From Streptomyces griseoviridis (lineage in GTDB: Bacteria; Actinomycetota; Actinomycetes; Streptomycetales; Streptomycetaceae), in the NCBI GenBank assembly GCA_014649155.1, contig BMSM01000001.1, forward strand, positions 434,001 through 498,000: 64,000 nt of DNA, given 5' to 3'. Under the pieces are notes generated by a model. The model had not been told where the DNA came from, searched no databases, and was given only the letters and a program-made list of their open reading frames with translations. Shown here in pieces: positions 17,374 to 23,935 of the stretch (position 1 is its first letter; the number at the start of each line of letters is the position of its first letter). Both the position numbers and the translations under genes were made by a program.

Positions 17374-17680
17374 ACGCGGCGGGGGAGAGATGCAGGGGGC
17401 TCTTCTCGGGGGCCTTGGAGTCCCGGACGGCAACGGCGGAGGTCGCCTCGGCGACCTCTACGCACTCGCCGCCCTGGTCGCTGCTGTACGAGGACTTGCG
17501 CCAGGCGAGCGGGCCGAGCGGCGTGCACTCCACGCAATCGCCGCCTTGGTCGCCGCTGTACGACGACTTGCGCCAGGCGAGCGGGCCGAGCGGGGCGCAT
17601 TCCACGCACTCGCCGCCCTGGTCGCCGCTGTAACTGGACTTACGCCACTGGAACCTCGACGGCATCGCGTTGCTCTCCAT
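17327..17680 (-). CDS. DUF397 protein with a triplicated N-terminal motif
   Basis: 117 residues. DUF397 proteins (AbaA ORFD/WhiJ-associated) are usually about 60-80 residues with one W-x-K-S-S-Y-S...G-x-x-C-V-E-V motif, then V-A-V-R-D-S-K and a short helix ending in W..F. Here the W-R-K-S-S-Y-S-x-D-Q-G-G-x-C-V-E segment occurs three times (residues 12-35, 36-59, 60 onward); only the third copy continues into AVAVRDSKAPEKSPLHLSPAAFTAFL. The ATG at 17678-17680 has GGAGGAACGCT before it and overlaps the upstream XRE gene end by 41 bp, so translation is coupled. The XRE protein is its expected partner. Confidence 0.92.
   Translation of the reverse strand: MESNAMPSRFQWRKSSYSGDQGGECVECAPLGPLAWRKSSYSGDQGGDCVECTPLGPLAWRKSSYSSDQGGECVEVAEATSAVAVRDSKAPEKSPLHLSPAAFTAFLGWAATGGGRR
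17456..17647 (-). repeat. 72-bp tandem repeat, two full copies and one partial, inside the DUF397 gene
   Basis: Units 17576-17647 and 17504-17575 are near-identical 72-bp copies (24 codons each). A third copy starts at 17503 and keeps similarity for about 16 codons before diverging. Because 72 is a multiple of three, the frame is kept. The arrangement suggests recent tandem duplication or replication slippage. Confidence 0.88.
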
Positions 17681-18488
17681 AGCGTTCCTCCATCACCCGG
17701 CGGATCAGTTCCGCCGAGTCCTTCAGGGAGAGCGCGGCGGCCCGGAGATGATCGTAACGGAGTGAACCGTCCTTGACGGTGTCCGGGTTGGCGGTTGGAT
17801 GCCCGCTGCCATATCCCTCCGTGTAGAGGATCGTCGGGTCATCCGCGAAGCGAAAGAGGGTGAATGCGCCTTGCAGGCCCGCGTGCGCGCCAACCGAGAA
17901 CGGCAGGACCTGCACATTGATCCGGGGATCGTGCTCGAAGGCCAACAGGTGGGCCAGTTGGCCGCGCATCGTCTCCGGACCGCCGATCTCCAGGTGCAGC
18001 GCGGCCTCGCTGACCACCGACCAGAAGACCGGCGGCGTCTCCTTCTCGAAGAGGCGCTGGCGGGCGAGCCGGACGGCGGTGCGGTCGTCGAGGTCGGTCG
18101 GGTCGAAGGCACCCAGCACGGCCCGTACGTACGCGTCGGTCTGGAGCAGACCGTGGACCATGTGCGTCTGGAACGCGCAGATCTCCACCGCCCGCGCCTC
18201 CAGCTCGGCCACCTGCTGGAACCACGACGGAAGCTGGCTGCGCAGCACCAGCACGACCAGGCGGGACAGCAATCCGCCCGTGCCCAGCGCCGCGTCCACC
18301 CGTTCGCTGAAGTCCACCGTCGGGAGTTTCCGGGCCGTCTCGATCTGGCCGATCAGTGAGCCGGTGTAGTTGACGATCGCCCCGAGCTGCTTCTGGGTCA
18401 GACCGGCGGCCTCCCGGTAACGGCGCAGCTCATAGCCGTAGTAGTCGAGCGGTGACGCGCCCGGGTCGAGGACGTTGATGTGGGTCAC
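17640..18488 (-). CDS. XRE-family helix-turn-helix regulator with DUF5753 domain (WhiJ-like)
   Basis: 282 residues. N-terminal HTH (about 15-65): ELRRYREAAGLTQKQLGAIVNYTGSLIGQIETARKLP. C-terminal DUF5753-type domain: WFQQVAELEARAVEICAFQTHMVHGLLQTDAYVRAVL... and PETMRGQLAHLLAFEHDPRINVQVLPFSVGAHAGLQGAFTLFRF. This is the WhiJ-like architecture of Streptomyces, normally encoded beside a DUF397 protein and an AbaA-ORFA-type ATPase, as here. WhiJ itself represses development, and partner small proteins are thought to relieve it. GTG at 18486-18488, ribosome site AGGGGG. Divergent from the ATPase gene across 91 bp that must hold both promoters. Confidence 0.92.
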   Translation of the reverse strand: MTHINVLDPGASPLDYYGYELRRYREAAGLTQKQLGAIVNYTGSLIGQIETARKLPTVDFSERVDAALGTGGLLSRLVVLVLRSQLPSWFQQVAELEARAVEICAFQTHMVHGLLQTDAYVRAVLGAFDPTDLDDRTAVRLARQRLFEKETPPVFWSVVSEAALHLEIGGPETMRGQLAHLLAFEHDPRINVQVLPFSVGAHAGLQGAFTLFRFADDPTILYTEGYGSGHPTANPDTVKDGSLRYDHLRAAALSLKDSAELIRRVMEERYGEQRDAVEVPVA

Positions 18489-18579
18489 GCAGAGCCCCCT
18501 TCGCGCGACTCGGCCCACGTGGGGACCGGTTGTATTCGTTCCGTAGCTCACGGTAGCCGTCGCGCGGCACCCTCGTGCC

Positions 18580-18999
18580 GTGAACGATGACTTTCCCCCT
18601 GGCCTCCTGGGGCACCGCTCGGAGCAGTACACGTTGCGCCTCACCGTCGGCGCGCACGCCGCCCGGCACGTCCGGCGGATCGTCCGCTCGTACCTGGACG
18701 AGTGGGAACTGGCCGGGCTGAGCGACGCCGTGGAACTGGGCGTGACCGAGCTGCTGGCCAATGTCGTACGCCATGTCCCGGACCGGCGCTGCACACTGCT
18801 GTTGCTGCGGCGCCCCGGCGGCGTGCGGGTCGAGGTCGCGGACGGCTGCCCCCGGTGGCCGGTACGGGCCGAGCGGGTCGGGGACGACGCGGAGGGCGGC
18901 CGGGGCCTGGTGCTGCTGGAGGCGGTGGCCGACAAGTGGGGGGTGGCGCCGGGGCCGGGCGACGGCAAGACGGTGTGGTTCGAGTGCGGGGCCGGTTGA
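18580..18999 (+). CDS. ATP-binding protein, RsbW/SpoIIAB-like (AbaA ORFA type)
   Basis: 139 residues of the HATPase_c fold: LGVTELLANVVRHVPDRRC (N-box with E, N, and H), VRVEVADGCPRWP (G1 box D-x-G with altered continuation) and GGRGLVLLEAVADKWGV (G2 box). This is the anti-sigma regulatory kinase-like class that sits beside XRE/DUF397 pairs in Streptomyces. It may phosphorylate or bind an anti-sigma antagonist, or modulate the neighbouring XRE regulator. GTG at 18580 starts directly before AACGATGAC; the ribosome site is weak, and it lies close to the promoter, so a leaderless or near-leaderless transcript is possible. Confidence 0.85.
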   Translation: MNDDFPPGLLGHRSEQYTLRLTVGAHAARHVRRIVRSYLDEWELAGLSDAVELGVTELLANVVRHVPDRRCTLLLLRRPGGVRVEVADGCPRWPVRAERVGDDAEGGRGLVLLEAVADKWGVAPGPGDGKTVWFECGAG

Positions 19000-19016
19000 C
19001 GGGGCCGTTACGCCAG

Positions 19017-19052
19017 GCCGCCGCGCCCGCCATGGGTGGCGGACGCGGCGGC
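19017..19052. terminator. Bidirectional terminator hairpin
   Basis: GCCGCCGCG...CGCGGCGGC arms with an inner CCGCC/GGCGG extension and a short ATGGGT loop, between the ends of the convergent ATPase gene (18999) and the putative immunity gene (19058). Confidence 0.7.
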
Positions 19053-19057
19053 ACCGC

Positions 19058-19426
19058 TCACTTCAACGCCTCGTGGTCCGCGTACATGCGGGCCAGGGCC
19101 CGGCGGTCGTCACGGACTTCCAGGAAGGAGAGGAGGAGCGTGAACAGCAGGTCCACGGCCGCCTGGTCCTGTTCGCGGGTCAGCGGCTGCCCCAGGCCCC
19201 GCAGGGCGACGCCCGGCAGGGCCTCCAGGAACACCTGGGCGTACCAGGTGATGTTGGTACGCTCGCCCCTCCGCACGGCCAGCCACTCGTCGAAGCCGCG
19301 GAACAGCCCTCCCGAGCGGCCCTGGTCGAAACCGATCAGGAACGTGGCCGTGGAGTGGTACGTCCCGTTCAGGCCGTACAGGCCGGGCCTCGCCCGCACC
19401 TGTTCGACGAACTCCCTGTCGTTCAT
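19058..19426 (-). CDS. Small protein downstream of ALF-repeat toxin, candidate immunity protein
   Basis: 122 residues, soluble, no signal: MNDREFVEQVRARPGLYGLNGTYHSTATFLIGFDQGRSGGLFRGFDEWLAVRRGERTNI then a helical C-terminus ending DDRRALARMYADHEAL. The pattern REFVEQVRARPGLYG followed by ATFLIGFDxGRxGGLFRGFxEWL is one I recall in small proteins coded next to polymorphic toxins. It starts 20 nt after the stop of the 1196-residue secreted protein, in the same direction, with GAGG before the ATG (19424-19426), the standard toxin-immunity order. The immunity role is inferred from position, size and lack of a signal peptide, not shown. Confidence 0.7.
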   Translation of the reverse strand: MNDREFVEQVRARPGLYGLNGTYHSTATFLIGFDQGRSGGLFRGFDEWLAVRRGERTNITWYAQVFLEALPGVALRGLGQPLTREQDQAAVDLLFTLLLSFLEVRDDRRALARMYADHEALK

Positions 19427-19446
19427 GCGCCCTCGCTCAGTGTCCT

Positions 19447-22400
19447 TCAGAAGCCGAAGTCGATGACGTCGTTGTACTGCCAGCGATCCTTGTACTCCGC
19501 GATCGTCTCACCCCCCTTGCCGGTCCACGCGTCATAGACCCGGCCGTTCAGCACGACCACGGTGTGCGAGCCCCAGAACGTGTCCTGACCCCGGTACTGG
19601 GGCAGGGAGTTGAAGCCACCCATGGGGGTGATGGTGACGATGTCGCCGCCGCCCAGGCTGTCCCGGATCTGCTTGGCGCACACCTCGCACCCCGAGCTTC
19701 CGGGGATGGACGACGGATTGCGCGGCAGTCCCGGGACGCTGTGCACCCCGCAGGCGTCGTCCGCCGACGCCGACATCGTCGTCAGTGACGCCTTGCTCAG
19801 GATCCGGCAGCCCTTGCGCAGCAGCTTCAGGCCGTCGTACGTCTTCTCCAGGGCCTTGAGCTTGGCGCCGACCAGGGCGTCCACGGCGAGGCTGCCGCAG
19901 TGTTCGAGGTCCCGGTCGCGCATGCAGGCTTCCAGCTCGGTGAGGCCGGTCAGCTCCGCGGTGATCTTGGCGATCCGCTCGATGCCGGCGCCGATCTCCT
20001 TGCCGTTCTCCAGGATCTGGCAGTCGATCGGGTTGTGCTGGCACCAGCGGATGTAGTCCTGCGGGTCGCAGGGGACGAACGCCTGCTGGCAGCGGTAGAT
20101 CTCGGCGGCCCGCCGCCCCGCCTCGTTGCGCTCCTTCTCCGCGACGGCGGCCTTCCGCTTGGCCTCGGCCTCCTCGCGGTACTTGCGCACCGTCGTCTCG
20201 AACGCCTCGGTGGCCGCCTTGAGCGCCGCCGCGGCCGACGCGCCCGCCGCCAGTTCCGACTGCCGGGCCTGGTCGGCGTAGTACCACGCGGTGGACGCCG
20301 ACGCCTGCGCCAGCTCCGAGGAGAGCGTGGCGTCCGACGCCGAGCGGGCCGCGTCCTCGGCGGCGATGTTCGCCCGGTTCGCGGCGGACCGCGCGGTCGC
20401 CGCGGACTCGGCCGCCGCCGCGGCGGACGCCTCGGCGCTCCTGGCGTACCCGGCCGCCTTGTCCGCCTGGGTCTGCGCCTCGGCCGCCGAGGCCGCCGCC
20501 TTGTCCGCCCACTGCTGCGCCTCGGCGGCGGCCTTGCGGGCGAGGGCCGCCGTCTTCTGCGCGGTCGCCGCGTTCGCCTGGGCGGTCGCCGCGATCTTCG
20601 CCGCGTCCGCGATCAGCTTCTGCACCTGGGCGACGTGCGTGGCGGTCAGCTCGTCCTTGCGCTGCGCCGTGTACTGGCCGGCCACGATGAAGCTGTGCAG
20701 GGTCTCCGGCGCGCCCTCCAGGGCGATCCGCGCCGCCGACCGGACCTCCGGGGTGCCGGAGTCGACCAGCTGGGCGGCCCGCACCCGCTCGTCCTCGGTC
20801 CGTGCCTCGTTCTGCGTCCTGGTGATGAACGCGCTGTACTTCTTGGGATCGTTCGTGGCGAGGGCGGCCCGGCCGGCCTCCGCGAGCACCGGACCCGCGG
20901 TGTCGATGATCTTCGCGATCTCGACCCGCATCGGCTCCGCGGCGACCGCGTACTGCCCGTCGGCCACGAACGCGGCGACGGTGGCCGCGTCCCCGTCGAG
21001 GGCGGTCTCCGCCGCCGCCCGCATGGCCGGGTCGGCGCTCTCCTCGGCGAGGCGCTCCACGTAGGAGCGCTGGTCCTGCCGTTCGGCTTCGGCCCAGCCG
21101 TTGACGAGGTAGTCGAGGACCACGTCGTCGTCGCCGGCCAGGGCCGCCTCGGCCGCCGCGCGGCCCCACGCGGTGCCCTGCGACATCTCCCGCACGGCCA
21201 GGTCGCGGCCCCGCGCGGCGAGCGCGGCGCGGTCGGCGCCCGGCTCGGCGAGCGCCGCGACCAGTGCGTCCCGCTCGGCGTCCCGGTCCTCGTCCGCCCG
21301 GGTCAGTTCCTCCTGCCCGGCCTCCCGGGCCTCGGCCGCGGCCTTCTGGTCGCGGGCCAGCTCGACACCGGCGTTGGTCCGGCCGAGGAGCTCCTCGGCC
21401 TCCACCTCGCGGGCCAGCGTGTAGACCTTCTGGGCCTTGACCACCGCGTCCGTAGCGGCGTTCGCGGCATCGGTCGCCGCGTTGGCGTGGGCCGTGGACT
21501 TCGCGGCGGCCGTGGCGGCCTCCCCGGCGTGCTCGGCCGCCTCCTTGGCCGCGGTGGCCGCGTTGCGGGCGTGCGTGGCCGCCGACTTGGCGGCGTCCCG
21601 CGCCTCCCGGGCCGCGCTCGCCGCCTTGCGGGCCAGCGATTCGGCCGCGGCGGCGGCACGGTTGGCCTCGGCCGCGTGCCGCTTGGTGGCCGCGGCGGCG
21701 GCGCGTGCCTGGGCGGCGGCGGCACTGGACTGGCCCGCGTAGTTGCCGGCCTCGATGGCCGAGGCCGCGGCCAGGTCGGCATTGGCGCCGGCGCTCGACG
21801 CCGAGGCCGCCGCGGCACCCGCCGCGTCCGCCGCGACCGCCGCCTGGTCGGCCGCGTCGGCGGCCTTCTCGGCCCCGTCGGCGGCGGCGTTGGCGTTCTC
21901 CGCGGCCTGCCGGGCGGCGTCCGCGTTCGAGGCGTCCACCGCCGCGTTCGCCGCGGCGTTGCGGGCCCGGGAGGCCGCCTGCGCGGCACCGGCCGCGGCG
22001 GAGGCCGCCTGGGCCGCCGCGTTCGCCGCGATCCGCGCGGAGTTGTTCGCCGCGCGGGCGGCGTCGATGGCCCGCTGCGCGGCCGTGGCCGCCTGGGCCG
22101 CCGCCGTCGCGGCCCGCTTGGCGGCGCCGGCCGCCCGCTGGGTGTCGTCCTTGGCGGCCTCGGCCTCGGCGGCGGCCCGCTGAGCGGCCTCCTTGGCCAG
22201 CTTCGACGCCTCCACGGCCTTCGCGGACTCCGCCTGGGCCGCCTTGGTCTCGGCGGCGGCCTGCCGCCCGGCCTCCTTCGCCCGCGCCGCCAGTTCGGCG
22301 ACGGTGGCGTGTTCCTCGTCCTTGTTCCGCGCCACGAACTGGCCGACTTCGAGGAACTCGCGTATCTCGTCGGCGCCGCCGCCGAGCGCGATCCGCCCGG

Positions 22401-23037
22401 CGGCCCGCACATTGGGGCCGCCCACGCTGATGATCTGGGTGAGCCGGACCCGGTCGTCCTGCTCCTGGGCGGTGTACTGGCCCTCTTCGAGGAACTTCGC
22501 GACCGCGTCCGGCCCGGCGTCCAGCGCGGCGCGGCCGGCGTCCCGCACGACCGGGTCGCCCGCGTCGACGATCTGGGCCACCCGCACCCGGTTGTCCTGC
22601 TGGGCGGGGGCCTCCCAGCCCCAGCTCAGGAAGATCTCCAGGTCCTCCTGGGTGCCGGACAGCGCGGTATGGGCCGCGGCCACCAGCTCCGAACCGCCGA
22701 CGCTCGCGATCTGGGCCGCGCTCACCCGTTCGTCCTGGAGCAGCAGCTCCTCGGCGACGGCCAGGAACTCCTGTACATCGGCGTCACTTCCGGTCAGCGC
22801 CGCCTCGGCCGCCGCCTTGACGCCGGGGCCGCCGGCGTTCCAGTAGTCCAGGACCCGGCCCCGGTCCGTCACGGCGGCCTCGGCGAGGGCGGAGACGGCC
22901 TGGGCGCCCGCGCTCCGCGCCTCCCGGGCCACGGCGGGAGCGGCGCCCACGACCCCGCTGACCATGGTCAGCGAAAGCAATGCGGGAATCAGGGCCCGGG
23001 ACCAGAGGGGCCCACTCGTGGAACATCTTCGATTCAC
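19447..23037 (-). CDS. Secreted ALF-repeat polymorphic toxin with papain-like C-terminal domain
   Basis: 1196 residues. Sec signal at residues 1-37 (ALIPALLSLTMVSGVVGAAPAVA). Two blocks of ALF repeats (about 45-240 and 610-800), each about 40 residues: D-x-R-V...Q-I...G-x-x-V-R-x-A-A-x-x-A-L...F-L-x-x-G-x-Y. Two long Ala/Glu/Lys-rich coiled coils (about 245-600 and 800-960) separate them. A Cys-rich part (960-1110) leads to the C-terminal module: Cys1117/Cys1120 (SGCEVCAKQIR), His1158 (WGSHTVVV) and Asp1169 (VYDAW) in papain-fold order, ending with W-x-Y-x-D-V-I-D-F. That suggests a deamidase or protease warhead on an exported stalk. GTG at 23035-23037 is the start; the ribosome site is weak. 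Catalysis is inferred from residue order. Confidence 0.82.
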   Translation of the reverse strand: MNRRCSTSGPLWSRALIPALLSLTMVSGVVGAAPAVAREARSAGAQAVSALAEAAVTDRGRVLDYWNAGGPGVKAAAEAALTGSDADVQEFLAVAEELLLQDERVSAAQIASVGGSELVAAAHTALSGTQEDLEIFLSWGWEAPAQQDNRVRVAQIVDAGDPVVRDAGRAALDAGPDAVAKFLEEGQYTAQEQDDRVRLTQIISVGGPNVRAAGRIALGGGADEIREFLEVGQFVARNKDEEHATVAELAARAKEAGRQAAAETKAAQAESAKAVEASKLAKEAAQRAAAEAEAAKDDTQRAAGAAKRAATAAAQAATAAQRAIDAARAANNSARIAANAAAQAASAAAGAAQAASRARNAAANAAVDASNADAARQAAENANAAADGAEKAADAADQAAVAADAAGAAAASASSAGANADLAAASAIEAGNYAGQSSAAAAQARAAAAATKRHAAEANRAAAAAESLARKAASAAREARDAAKSAATHARNAATAAKEAAEHAGEAATAAAKSTAHANAATDAANAATDAVVKAQKVYTLAREVEAEELLGRTNAGVELARDQKAAAEAREAGQEELTRADEDRDAERDALVAALAEPGADRAALAARGRDLAVREMSQGTAWGRAAAEAALAGDDDVVLDYLVNGWAEAERQDQRSYVERLAEESADPAMRAAAETALDGDAATVAAFVADGQYAVAAEPMRVEIAKIIDTAGPVLAEAGRAALATNDPKKYSAFITRTQNEARTEDERVRAAQLVDSGTPEVRSAARIALEGAPETLHSFIVAGQYTAQRKDELTATHVAQVQKLIADAAKIAATAQANAATAQKTAALARKAAAEAQQWADKAAASAAEAQTQADKAAGYARSAEASAAAAAESAATARSAANRANIAAEDAARSASDATLSSELAQASASTAWYYADQARQSELAAGASAAAALKAATEAFETTVRKYREEAEAKRKAAVAEKERNEAGRRAAEIYRCQQAFVPCDPQDYIRWCQHNPIDCQILENGKEIGAGIERIAKITAELTGLTELEACMRDRDLEHCGSLAVDALVGAKLKALEKTYDGLKLLRKGCRILSKASLTTMSASADDACGVHSVPGLPRNPSSIPGSSGCEVCAKQIRDSLGGGDIVTITPMGGFNSLPQYRGQDTFWGSHTVVVLNGRVYDAWTGKGGETIAEYKDRWQYNDVIDFGF

Positions 23038-23386
23038 GTGTTTTCAGCTTTCTGTCTTTGTCGGCAGAAAAATAGATCACCTTCGCCCGGGTGATCCGCG
23101 AACACCATAACCATCGTGATCGGAGGAGCCGCAGGGATCCAGCGATTTCCCGACGGCTGACGAACCGGGGAGATAGCCGCAAATAAAGCGCCGGATAGGT
23201 GCACCGCCGATCAATCGGCGCTTACGTGAAGTCCAAGGACAAATCGGGAGACTTGGCGTCATCGAGCGAAGTGATCCATTGACGGAGGGTGAGGCTGTGG
23301 CTAAGTTGTGGATCTCTTTGCATGATTCGGTGACCAACGGGGGGCGGCTTTCGTCAGTGAATTGCCGCACCTGAAAGGAGGGTGCG
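23038..23386. promoter_or_regulatory. 349-bp divergent promoter region with two inverted repeats
   Basis: Between the divergent toxin and secreted-protein genes. It holds GATCACC (23075-23081) / GGTGATC (23090-23096), 8-nt loop, 38 nt upstream of the toxin start on the transcribed side, and the palindrome CGCCGAT-CA-ATCGGCG at 23205-23220. Both are candidate operators. The region is less GC-rich than its neighbours. No gene seen. Confidence 0.5.
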
Positions 23387-23902
23387 GTGTTTTCCCGCGC
23401 TCGCGTTCTCGCAATATCCGGCTTCATCGCTCTTTCCGCGACGGCCGTCGGAATTCCGATGGCCGTCGCCGATGACTCCTCGGAGGCCGCAGCGGCGGCC
23501 GACATCCCGCCCTACGCGGTGGAGGATTTCCAGTACCCCGGTGCCGCGGCCATCCTGGAGAAGGAGGGCATCGAGCTGAAGAAGGGCGACGGGCACATCG
23601 TGCTGGCCGCCTGTGACGGCTCGGCCGACCAGATCCGGGTCCTGACGGTCGCGGAGTCCGCCGCCAACCGCAAGGGCGAGTACTGCTTCAACGCCACGGC
23701 CAAGACCGGCTACCTGACGCTGGAGTTGCCGCGGGTCTTCGCCCTGGAGACCGGTGACCACCCGATCAGCGCCGACCTGACGGCGGAGGGCACGACGACC
23801 ACGACCACCGTGAAGGTCGCCGCGGGCGGCTTCGAGCCCGTCGGTGAGGGCACCGTGGGCGGCGCCCGCTCCGTGCTCGTCGAGATCCGCGTCACCGGCT
23901 GA
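23387..23902 (+). CDS. Secreted protein of unknown function, 171 aa
   Basis: Sec signal ARVLAISGFIALSATAVGIPMAVA (about residue 28). The mature part runs SEAAAAADIPPYAVEDFQYPGAAAILEKEGIELKKGDGHIVLAACDG, then a predicted beta-rich section (QIRVLTVAESAANRKGEYCFNATAKTGYLTLELPRVFAL...TTTTTVKVAAGGF). Two cysteines (AACDG and EYCFN) can form one disulfide. GTG at 23387 with AAAGGAGG upstream; an ATG lacking in this place. Ends 33 nt before the pseudo-protease/FG-GAP gene on the same strand, so the two may be co-expressed; homologous pairs of a small secreted protein with an FG-GAP protein are common in Streptomyces as I recall. Function unknown. Confidence 0.85.
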   Translation: MFSRARVLAISGFIALSATAVGIPMAVADDSSEAAAAADIPPYAVEDFQYPGAAAILEKEGIELKKGDGHIVLAACDGSADQIRVLTVAESAANRKGEYCFNATAKTGYLTLELPRVFALETGDHPISADLTAEGTTTTTTVKVAAGGFEPVGEGTVGGARSVLVEIRVTG

Positions 23903-23935
23903 TCCGGCCGAACCCAGCACCGAGAACGGAAGAAC

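Noticed and set aside
19900..23094. 1064-codon open frame on the plus strand opposite the ALF-repeat gene
   Set aside because: Composition is Arg/Gly-rich without domains and mirrors the Ala-rich repeats of the minus-strand gene; shadow.
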